A stretch of DNA of 64,000 nt from Tetrapyrgos nigripes (lineage: Eukaryota; Basidiomycota; Agaricomycetes; Agaricales; Campanellaceae). The stretch's first letter is position 1. Each line of letters starts with the position of its first letter. The DNA is taken from assembly GCA_013368315.1 (NCBI GenBank), contig JAACJM010000157.1:1-64000 (forward strand), written 5' to 3'. Made by a program: the position numbers and the translations under genes. The notes under the pieces are model-generated. The model had not been told where the DNA came from, ran no database searches, and worked only from the letters and a program-made list of their open reading frames with translations. Positions 1 through 9,857 of the stretch are shown here, piece after piece.

Positions 1-250
1 AGTCTGAATGAATACGGGTGCACTTTTTTGTCAATACGGGTCGAATAAAAGTGCACTCGGACCAGCATACTTCAATTCGGTAGACCTTTCATTCAATTCG
101 GTATTCCATCCTCAATATTGGGTATTTGCTTGTGTGAATTCGGGATTCGACTCTTCCAATTCGACACTCGCCTTCTTGAATTCGGGATTGAGATGTCAAT
201 TCGGGAGTCACATGTCACGCTTTTTTCATTCGGAAATGGTGTTTTAAGTC
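1..250. repeat. Array of AATTCGG-type short repeats next to a transposase gene
   Basis: This stretch follows the 3' end of the minus-strand transposase-like gene. It contains ATACGGGT near 11 and 33, and AATTCGG or close variants near 75, 95, 138, 157, 178, 199 and 228, mostly about 20-40 bases apart. Such spacing is usual for sub-terminal repeats where a DNA transposase binds. The element end is probably just off the left edge, so no terminal inverted repeat can be shown. Confidence 0.45.
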
Positions 251-290
251 GGAAATAATACTTTCCACTTTAGCACAGCATAGTAACCGT
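165..290 (-). repeat. 3' end segment shared with 52240-52385
   Basis: The segment around 165-290 is clearly similar to 52240-52385, including the shared words ACTCGCCTTC, GTCACATGTCACGCTTT and TTAAGTCGGAAATAAT. It covers the last codons and 3' flank of the transposase-like gene. The second copy keeps the equivalent stop codon but not the upstream coding sequence, so it is a 3' remnant of a second family member. Confidence 0.7.
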
Positions 291-3200
291 ACGGTCTGAA
301 CGAGACTTCTCCAGGTCAGGGTTGAGCAGCTCGAAAGATGCACCTGGTAGATTGCGTAGCAACGGACCAGGTACAAACTTTCTCGTCCAATGCCAATCGT
401 TCCCGACTGGCCGATTGTCGCTATCGACAAGTGATAGCAACATTATCTGACAGTCAATTGAGACGTTCTGTTCATGGAGAAATCTGGAGGGAAGGGATGG
501 GACTTTTTGACCACCTTGTGTAATTGATAGGATTTGTACAACTGAAGCAAAGAGCCGTCCATCGCATTGGAGAATGGTGAGTACAGGATCCTCCAGTGAG
601 ACGGACTTTTCGTCTTCGGTATCTAGTTCTGTGGCCAGTGAGTTGGATTCGACTGCTTTATTGTACTTGCTGAATCCACGGTACGCCTTCAGGCGATCGG
701 ACGAGCGAATATACGAATGTGGGTCCGAGTATATACGAAGAACAGCGGATTTGTGAACCTTTTTGCCTGTACTGGAAGTGTCGAGTGAGATCCAAGCTGA
801 TTGATTTTTGTCTTCAGGTGCTGGGTTCAACTCGAATTCAGCTTGAGCGGCTATGTCATCCACATCAAGATCCTCGTCATCAAGAGCTCCTCGCAACATA
901 TCGGAAGATGAGTTTGTATCGTTGCTAATTCCTTCTTCATCTCCCTCTTCTACATCCTCATCCACCTTATCATCATCCAGAATCATCCTGTCTCCTCCCA
1001 TTGGACAAAGAATGTCATATCCTCCAAGCCGTTCCATCTTGTCAAATGGAATCATGACATCATACTCCTTTAAAACATCCTCCGAAATGCCTCGTCCAAC
1101 CAGCCAAACACTTTTCAGGTGAATGTTCCAGACGTGATGATCACCTTTAAGTGATCTGGGATTTAAGTGATCGTACTTTGATGAAACCTTGCCCCCGAGC
1201 TCTTGAAGACTTTTGACTGTCAGCCGTCGTCCTTCTCCGCCCCACTCAGGGTGCTCCGAAAGGATTTGAATGCACTGCACTCCACCATCAATACGTTCGG
1301 TGAGCTGGAGTTGATCTGCGTGCGTATCATTTCCAACCATGGTTCTGACCATTCCAAACACCTTTTCCAGCCCATCAGTTCCCGCAATGATGATGAAAAA
1401 TTCGCCATCAGGATTATCGAGCTGTATCTTTGCAGTACAAAAGTAGATGTTCTTTATCATGCACTGGACGTCGAAGTAGAGTTGGACTGGGATGAGTTGT
1501 GATTTATTGATAGAGTACAGGGCGAGGATTAGGTGGGCAGCGGTACTGAGTCGAATTAGGCATTGTTCAAGGGAGAGCGAAATATCCAGATATGCTTCGA
1601 GGAGGTTTGAATAGATTTTTCCAAGCAACCGGAGTGCTTGACGGGTGGTTTGAAATGAGGGAGAGTCGCTTTCGGAGGGGGGCGGGAGTTGAGAGATCGC
1701 ATTGAGAAGTCACAACATGAGTGTAACATCTTGTTTGTCATTAGGCTCGAGCAGGGATTTTACTGTGGTGTCGGCCAATCCTGTAGCGTGAAGGTGTTTG
1801 GCGATAGTTTCGGAGTTGAACCGTACTCCGTTGATTGTGACTCCAGTAGAGCGAAGCAAAGTATTTCGAAATCGCTTCAACACATGCTTCCAATCGCAGT
1901 CATTGACTATGCCAGAGCAGCTGCACTTGATATTAAAGAGAGGAAGATTTCCGAGGGAGCGATAAAGTGGATCGGATGAAGGGAGTGTTTCGCGTAGGAA
2001 CATATTGATGAATGTACGTCTTCGGCGAGATTCTCCATCACTGGACATGAAGTAGACGCGAAAAGGTTTGTCTTTGATAAAATCCTCAACGGCATCGAGA
2101 ACTATCTGCAGATACTTCTGGTGAGCATCTGCATTTTCTACTTTGCATGTTCCAGATATAGCAATGGGTTTTGATGAGTACTCGGTTGAGTTCTTGGATA
2201 GTAGGTAAACGGCTGAGACTGTAGCCTGGCCAAGTAACTATGTGAGTGTTTGACAATGTGATATGATAATTCACATACCTCTGAGGCTAGGTGAACGCGC
2301 TTATTCACCAGTCCATCCTTGAGTGCATTTGCCTGGGTGATTGACTTGAATTCCAGAGCATATCGGCTACTGTGCTCCCGGCAAACTCCAAGAATATTGT
2401 TTGTACGAGGCTCCCAGCGAAGACGTTCTTGAATTTTGATTTCATCGGTGCTGATTGCGATTCCTTGAATGATGGAAGCAGCTGGAAAAGATTGGTGTTG
2501 AATAGATATGGTATTTCCGAGCGCAATCTGAAGATTGTGCTGGATTTCCTCGGAGGTAGGGGTACGTGGAGAAGCGTGGAGGGGAACAGTGCCAATGCGG
2601 CGTTTGAGGGTTGTGATGGAGGGAATTCCAAGCGCTCTATGGGCGATCTCTGCTGCTGAGCGTCCACCCAGCTTATAAATCAAGAATCCCCGGTGAAAAT
2701 CTACGTCTTGATAATCTTTGGGACTATAAATCCTCTGAGCCGCACGATCTACAGCCTCCAAGATGGAATAAATGCTATTTCCCCTCCGGAACTGCAGTGC
2801 CATCAATCCACGAATGCAGGGAATATCTTCGTTTGCTATTGCCATAGCAAGCCGCTTCCAAGCATCAATCTCCTGATTTAGACGCAGGACCTTCCTCCCG
2901 GCATTCAAGCCATTCAGTCGGAGTTGATCATTTTCACGCTGTTTATCCAGCTGTGAATGCGACAGATAATGCCATGGTGTACTTGGATCTGCTCCCTGGA
3001 ATGCCCTTTTTCTCATCCCTAGGACAAGGGTCTCTCGATCCAGGCTACGACAGTTGATACATGCAACCTGCATCGAATCATCGCTAGACTGCTTGAAGCA
3101 TGTCCTGGACCAAAGCCTGACCGATTGACCTTCTAGAAGGACTTGTTTCCAGGGAAGATCTCGACGTCCGTGAAGCAAAGTTGGATATATTTCCAACGCG

Positions 3201-4221
3201 GGAATATCTTTGGAGAACACAAGCTCAAATCCTGGACATCCCATACGAAGGTCATTGCTCTCCCCTGGTTGATCAAGTTCAGTGGACTCGGATGGGATAA
3301 TAGCGGAGGTGTGATTGGTTGTTACAGGCCTGAAGAGAAAACCTTGTTCAATAGAATGAGAATTGGCGAAGAGGAGCTTACATACATGTTCGAGTCGTCA
3401 TCATCTAGTTCTATAATTGATGACAGATCTGCATCAAGGATGGGCTGATCACCCGTATATGAGGGATTAGAGCCGATACTACAATGCACATTTTTAGATA
3501 GTCGTAACTGCATTAACAGAGATCACTTACATTTTGATTAATACTTCCTTGACCCGTTCCAGTCGTGCGTCAAAAATACCACTAGTCATTGAAAACTCCT
3601 TCATACAAGCCTCACTCCAGCTACAGAGTGCCCGGACCCCATTTGGATTCTTCGTCACCAGCACTTCCAGATCATGGTCAGTCAACGCGTAACCAAAAGC
3701 ATGATGAAGCTTCTTATTAATGTATTGAGCCGGCTCGTCGTACTCCACTGCCTCAAGGGCAGGATCAGCTGAGAAGATGGAAAGCTCGTTTTGGTGAGAC
3801 TCCGAAGAGACAAGGAAATCAAGGAGCTTGGGAATTTGAGTGAACAGGGTTTCTGAATGATGCGGCATCGTCGTCAAAAGCCTGGGAGAAATGTTCTTTC
3901 CCACCGGACCCAGAGACGATGGGCCCTTTGAGGACACTTCAGTATCTGGAGAGGAAGCTGTGGAGACAAGAGCCGTGTTGAGAGCCGTTATGGAGGATGA
4001 TGCCGTATCGGAAGGAGCCGCCACGAGGGGGGTAGGTATGGAAGGAGCTGCCGTCGACGAGGATCCGGAAGCGGCTGGAGTTACAGCTGCACTTCTTTTC
4101 TGGAAAAAGTCTTTAATTGACTTCCTAGGCTGCGTCTTCTCAAGGTCTTTGTGCTTCGTACTTTTCAAATGCTGTTGCCAGTTGCCTTCACCGCCAGTAC
4201 CAATAGACACTTCAGATTTGC

Positions 4222-5265
4222 CAGTGTTCCACTTAAGGGGTAAGCCCTTAAGCAGCTTAAGGGCTTACCCCCTTAACTCTAAGTCTTAACAATTTTCCTG
4301 ACTCGTCTTAAGGCCTTACGCACATTTTAAGGGCTTAAGTTCGGCTAACATAGAGAGTTTGTAATAAATAGATAGCACCATGGTCCGTAAGCAAAAGCGT
4401 AAAATCGTACGACAAAAATTATAACGTGTTGCCCGCCCTGCCCGTACACATCACATCCGACAAATGTCCTCGAGCACCAATCCGTTGTGGAACTACTTCC
4501 ATAGAGGAGAACTTCAAAACTCCTCTCAGTACGAAACCTATTGCAAGGGCTGTGTCCAACACCGGCTTAACGACGGGAAGCAGGAACTTGAGAACAGTAT
4601 TCGGAATGAGGATGATGGTACAAAATTGAGAAAGCGGGAGGAAGCACACAGTGCAGGTAAGTCACGACAATGTTGATTATTGGACAAATCCTACTAAGAC
4701 TGGCTTTTAGCTCTTCAAGCAACGAAAAGCGTTCGTGGGGAGAAAAACTGCTGGATTACTCACATTCTCGGTCCAAGGAGAGGAAACTCGTCATTACCAT
4801 GTCCCTACGCATCGCAAGAGGCTATAAACGAAGCCAAGAAGCAGCGTGAGCAGTCAAAAACGGAGGGAACGAAGACCAAACGCACCACTGCATTAAAACG
4901 TGCCATATCTAACGATTCCGAATCCCAAAGTCCCAACACACAGTCGCAGTCCTCACTACCCCCTCCCAAGAAGCTAAAACAGTCAGGCCTAAAGGTGTAC
5001 AATGCATTAGATATGCCATTCGGTAAAGAAGAGGCCAAGGCAGTAAAAATGCAGGCATTGCGTGCTAAGATGAAATTCCCGATGATGGTGCTATAGAAAT
5101 TGATTCGGAAGAAGAGTACGTACCACAGTAGTCTAGTGCCTCACTGAAATTTTTCGAAAAATTTGGCCTTAAGCCCTTAATTCATACTCCTTAAGAACCC
5201 CCTTAACCTTAAGTAACCCTTAAGGATTTCGGAACCTTGATTTAAGGCCCTTAAGTGGAACACTG
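4222..5265 (+). mobile_element. Non-autonomous hAT element with 8-bp target duplication
   Basis: The ends are inverted copies of CAGTGTTCCACTTAAGG, flanked by identical 8-bp duplications AGATTTGC at 4214-4221 and 5266-5273. Sub-terminal sequence is rich in CTTAAGGG motifs on both sides. The 1044-bp body holds only an N-terminal BED-finger exon pair and no catalytic domain. The ends and the 8-bp duplication are diagnostic of hAT elements. It interrupts the C2H2 finger of the surrounding transposase-like gene; removing it with one duplication copy restores the frame across the finger. Confidence 0.92.
4464..5096 (+). pseudogene. BED zinc-finger N-terminus of a hAT transposase, truncated
   Basis: Exon 1 (4464-4656) begins MSSSTNPLWNYFHRG and has a Cys pair in YCKGC; a GTAAGT-TTTTAG intron (4657-4710) leads in frame to exon 2 with CWITHILG, a layout usual for fungal hAT BED fingers, followed by a basic Lys/Gln/Ser-rich tail. 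The frame ends at TAG 5094-5096. Just upstream, a one-base shift would continue as an acidic DDGAIEIDSEEE stretch, so a small indel probably made this stop. The dimerisation and RNase-H-like parts are absent. At most it could be a DNA-binding fragment. Confidence 0.65.
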
Positions 5266-5847
5266 AGATTTGCATACTTCGCAATACCGCTTGCTGTCCG
5301 CCGTAAACTCCGGCTGCCATTTGTTAGGAGGAGTCTATTATAGAATGTATCAGAAGCACGTACTGCTGTCTTCTGTTTCCGCTTTGCCATTAAAATTTTT
5401 CAATAGATGACGTGTTGTGTGAGTGACAGACGCTGACAAATATCCACATGGTCCTGGCATACCATCTCGGCAACTTGCCGGCAACACTCTATTTAGGTCT
5501 AAGGACCTCGAAAAAACGAGTTTTGTCAATGCTCTGGCCTAATCTAACGAAATAGACATGTCCGGAGCGTTACAGAGGCAAGGTATAGCTTTTGGTCATA
5601 AGCTCCGGCCAGACCCCCTCCCCCCCCCAAGGTCCGGTCTCGGGTAGACATACTGAAGACCCCTTGGACGTTTTTGTAAAATTTTGAGTTCCAAATTTTC
5701 TATGGTATTGTTTGTACCACGTACCTCATATAAAAAGCTTTCCGACTCCACCCACACTACCTCTGTCATATCGCAGAGTATCCTCGGTCGAGCTACTATA
5801 TTGGGATACTCTGCCAACAAAGCTAAGCAGAGAATTCCAAGCATTAC

Positions 5848-5882
5848 GCAAACGTTACGAGGCCCTTTTAAGCGACTCGTTC
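5848..5882 (+). repeat. TACGAGG repeat, copy 1 (short)
   Basis: Matches the core TACGAGGCCCTTTTAAGCGA and CTCGTTCC, with a short hairpin potential between GAGGCCC and the downstream CTC. Similarity fades after about 35 bases. Confidence 0.6.
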
Positions 5883-6666
5883 CCGACACTCTCGTATCTT
5901 TCCTATGCCCAACGACACTCGGCCTCGCTTTCTCTCGCGTTTGAAACTGATCTTACTCCGACTCTGGCTCTACCCCAAGCAAAAATCTGGGGATACACTG
6001 CAGCTGCTCTCTACCTCCGCCACCGGCAGTATAGACGTGAACATGAACGATGATGAACGCAGTTCGAGGTGAGCAAATAAACCGGCAGGATTCTTTCTAA
6101 CCCAGCACCGATATCATCTCCCCTACACATAGCCCCGGAAATGAAGCACGTAGTCAGAGAGTAAACCCCCGTTAGTATCATGTAACACTTGCATTCACTC
6201 TGGGTGAGTTCCTTCAGATATCTACTCGCATATACGACATACTTACTCACGATGAATGCGGAATGCTGGATACTATCAGCCACCCCCATCCTCCGAGTTA
6301 CACCATCAAATCCTCTTCCGTCGTAAACAACGATAATGACTATTCCAACAAAAAAGATTCTTATAACACCGCCCAAACGGACGTATCCAGCTCACATAAC
6401 GTCAGTTCGGCCACCACAACGTCTTCCATGAGCACGACTACGATAAACCACAATAACAATACATATAACTTTTTCTTTGGTTCAGAAACCAAAGCGAAGA
6501 CCAAAAAAGGTACCACAGGGAGGAGAGATTCGTTGTGAATGAGCGTATGTATAATTATACGGATCAGTATTAAACTTACAAAGTACGATTTCGATTGGCT
6601 CAGTGATCATTCGAGCAACTGGCAAGTGGCTCCAGCAGAAATTCTCGCAGCCGGTGACCGGCGTGC

Positions 6667-6735
6667 AGGGATTACGAGGCCCTTTAGGGTCTCGTTCTTA
6701 TAATCTGACGCTCCCGCGTGTGGCTGTGCTCGATA
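6667..6735 (+). repeat. TACGAGG repeat, copy 2
   Basis: Full-length copy: TTACGAGGCCCTTTAGGG, CTCGTTCTTATAATC, then GCTCCCGCGTGTGGCTGTGC. It aligns over about 60 bases with the copies at 6870 and 46661. Confidence 0.75.
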
Positions 6736-6869
6736 GGTGTACCGGTTTCCGGTGCCATTTGATCACCGTAACTGGTCACCGGCTTTTGCCGCAAAAACGC
6801 GTGGTCTGCAACGCACTTGTTCGCAACGTCATCATCCTTCACACCTGCTGCTCGCCATTTCTCAAGGTA

Positions 6870-6935
6870 GCAACGTTACGAGACCCTTTACGGACTTATC
6901 CTTATAATATGAGGCTCCCGTGTATAGCTATTCAA
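6870..6935 (+). repeat. TACGAGG repeat, copy 3
   Basis: Diverged copy 200 bases downstream of copy 2 in the same orientation: TTACGAGACCCTTTACGG, TTATAATATGAGGCTCCC, TATAGCTATTC. Confidence 0.7.
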
Positions 6936-7917
6936 TTTAGATATACAATTTTCTCAAGATTTTCTTTCTAATTTCCATGATAGAAGCCAGTACCGTCATA
7001 CCGAACAGTTGACAGCGCTCATTTAGCGCTTCTTGCTACTCACCCCCTTTCCTTTTGGGCCTCGTCATTGCCACACGCAGTGGTGGCCCACATCTCCTTC
7101 ATACACATGAATTTTGACGCATGCCAGTCGAACCTCCACCTTACTCGCACGCTTCACACATTAAGTAATAGGCCAAACCGGGGGCTACTGCCCCCATCAA
7201 AACATAGAAATTGTGAATGAGCGGTAGGGCTCGTAAATACAAGTGTATGCAGTAGTAGTTTAAATGTCATCATAGAGGGTGGGTTGGGTGGGCAGAAGAA
7301 AAGTGCGTGCAATGTCCGGGAAAAGGTCAAACTGGAGAATCTGGAACGGAATCAGAAAGATATATGTGACGGGTCATACTGGCCTACGACGGGCGTCCGC
7401 TGCAAACCACAGCACCCGCCGCATCTGATCCTTGGAAAGGTGCTGAAACAAATAAATTGTAAACACAAAAGAAATAAATGAAATGATGTACGGATGTAAG
7501 AGAGGGGTATCGAATGAGGCTCCGCTTGCTATTTGCGGAGGCCTCCGAAGGTGCAAGCACCTACATCAAAGATCAGAGCATTAGTCATAATCCCACTGGA
7601 GTTGGACAAACAGACGAGTGCAGAATTGCCTCCATCCTTGGAAGTGAAAGTCAGGTAGGATGACATTTGTTGATACGAAAAGGTTTTTTAGGTGGGGTCG
7701 GTGATGATCATACCGTGATGTGGACCGCCGTCATGGCGAAAACGAAGCACCTATCTATGTACTTCCTTTGTTTCTGAACGGAGTTGGACGTTTTACTCGC
7801 CAAAGGATGATATGGGAGTAGCTACACGCCACTCGCAGGACCTTGGCGTGTCAGTTCTTGGCGGGCGATACACTGCAATATATACACTCCTCCAAAGACA
7901 TTTCATCCGCGCTTGCG

Positions 7918-9492
7918 TATGACAGCAGATTTCGGACAAAAATACTATTGTCAGTTGTAAAGTGAAAGTCGTAAGTTGAAAATTACCTCCCTGACAAATG
8001 CGTGGTCTGGTCCCGACATATACAATGACCATCCCCAGTAATACCAAACCTACACATGTCAAAGTTCATGTCGATGTAAGTCAGTTTTCAGACTGGTCTG
8101 TTTCAATGTCCTATAAGTATCCTACTTACGGCTTATTACTGAAGTATGATGGCTAACGTTGCCGATCCGGACCGTCAGGCTTCCCCTGGAGATCCAATCC
8201 GTACTAATACAGTCCCGTAGGTAGCTCTACCAGCGGGATCTCGACATTGGGCAGTTTTTCGACAATGGCGCGGTAGATGTTTGCATTTTGTGCATCTCTA
8301 AACTCTACGCCATGAGTCGTGCAGCCCCTATCCACAATATTTCCCATTTACTTTCTCACGCGTCTCCGAGTCGGTGACCAACCGCCATCCTTCTGGGGAA
8401 ATTTCTCCAGCTTCATTGGGTTATTTTGCCACCTCACCTTATCAATGCTGAGCTGGGGGTGATTATTCTCACTTATGAATCAACTTGACTCACAATAGCA
8501 GTATATAGCTGTGGAACTACATACTTGTACTTTCAAAGCCTAGTGATTTTGCTCAAGTACCTACCTTGTAGCTCAAAAAGAGTCCCTAGACCTTAGATTT
8601 ACCTTTGAAATAGGCATAAGATCCTTCAAGAGCTAAATATGAAAATCTCGTATTTTTATCCAAACGCTTTCATTGCGATTTCGCCGACTACGCCAACTGT
8701 GGCTGAACGGTGTAGCAACTTGTTATTAAAGTCTGCGATCAAAACGTAATATCGCACACAGGTCCTTTCGACGGCAAGTCACGTCGCTTTCCGTACTTGC
8801 AAAACCATTTTTAGACTGTGTTACACTTACCTACTAAGGCTGCGACGTGAGACCGGGTCAGAATCGTCAGATTGTTGTAAAGCCTGAGCTAAGGCACTTC
8901 CCCACGGTACCAAGAACCTTTGCTTCAACCGAAACGAGGGTGTTCTGGCTGCCAAAAGTGAAGTCAAGGTTCTTGAGGACCATTAAGTGTACCTCACATA
9001 TCCATAGTAGAGTAACAAAGCGGAAGAAAACAAGGATATTTACGCGTAAAAACGTTTAACATTGACGAGATGACTGCGCCGGCGGCTAAAAAAGACGCGG
9101 CCCTAGCACGGAACATCATCGATAGTATGCCTACAGGATATTAGCTCTAATTTACCATCAATTCAACTTAGATCTCCAACCACCACAACATGCCATTCCT
9201 ACACCTCAACTTACTCTAGGATACCAATCAATAGTCATTAGTGACAGCACAGATAATAATGACAACGGCCTCACTCTCCAATTGAAGCCATACAAACCTT
9301 ACACCCGACCAAGAGGACCTGATGATTCACTACTTCAAGCCTTGACTTTCACGTAACAGACTTTCACAATAGTGCATAACATTAGTCTGATACTCGGCAA
9401 AATTCGCATTTGCCGTGAAAACCACTCTCACGCAGTTTGACATACGCTATGGCAATTGAAAATACGCATTTTGTCCGACAACTGGTTTCATA
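7918..9492. mobile_element. TIR element A, 1575 bp, non-coding
   Basis: The right arm of the inverted duplication lacks this block exactly. It is flanked by CTTGCG at 7912-7917 and 9493-9498. The ends are imperfect inverted repeats, TATGACAGCAGATTTCGGAC against TATGAAACCAGTTGTCGGAC, both followed by AAAA. I saw no ORF above about 70 codons (8847-9059) and no recognisable transposase, so this looks non-autonomous. The superfamily is undetermined; a 6-bp duplication does not fit hAT (8 bp) or Tc1 (TA). Confidence 0.72.
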
Positions 9493-9857
9493 CTTGCGAG
9501 ATATTGTACAGTGAAATCCTTTTAATTAATGAGGAGAGAATGACCATGAATACTTGAGCGGGTAAACGTACTAGAAGATAAATTATCTTCCGGCTTTCAT
9601 GCCAGCATCTTCGGAGTTTGATTTCCACTCCTGATGCGCCAATGCATCCCTGATTGATCCCTGAGCCAACGCAGACGTAGAACTTAGCTAAAGCCAAGTA
9701 TGGGCATCTTCGGGTGAGAACACCATATGGATGGAAGCGATCTTGCCCGAAACGTACTGCTCAATGAATCGCGATTAACGGCGACTCACTATTCGGCTTC
9801 GATTTAAAACAACTCTAAGTCGCCCTCCAATTTGCTTGAGTCCCCTCCATACCCAAC

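Larger units (their letters stand above)
270..5390 (-). pseudogene. C2H2-finger, P-element/THAP9-like transposase gene, broken
   Basis: A multi-exon minus-strand gene of an unnamed type I associate with agaricomycetes. It starts near 5390 and has a C2H2-type finger (YCEVC ... HLKSTKH), a Ser/Thr/Pro-rich linker, and introns near 3530-3470 and 3384-3330. A core then follows with a possible D-D-E set: STDEIKIQERL near 2435, SSDGESRRR near 2040, and TDGLEKVFGMVR near 1365. The order and local motifs resemble P-element/THAP9 transposases (DEM..., SDGA..NR, ...LENFF); this is inference. An intron near 2270-2232 is also visible. Breaks are a hAT insertion within the finger (4222-5265) and an in-frame TGA at 1710-1712, with the frame open on both sides of it. 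A 29-nt intron near the start would restore the frame but is unusually short. An acidic region follows the last catalytic motif. The 452-codon C-terminal ORF is otherwise open. Confidence 0.7.
5391..7685. other. Gene-poor stretch with TACGAGG repeats
   Basis: No gene is convincing here. A 113-codon plus-strand ORF (5712-6053) and a Ser/Thr/Asn-rich 91-codon ORF (6263-6538) are the longest. Neither has a recognisable domain, and the first overlaps a second open frame. A GTGAGC donor at 6069 and TAG acceptor near 6131 exist, but I could not join sensible exons. A poly-C run lies near 5620. Three copies of the TACGAGG repeat fall inside. Confidence 0.5.

Noticed and set aside
1710..1712. TGA read as a recoded codon
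   Set aside because: Similar isolated TGA/TAG codons occur in other decayed elements of the window, so ordinary nonsense mutation is simpler.
5712..6053. 113-codon ORF as a gene
   Set aside because: No recognised domain, a competing open frame in the same DNA, and it includes a TACGAGG repeat; kept only as part of a gene-poor stretch.
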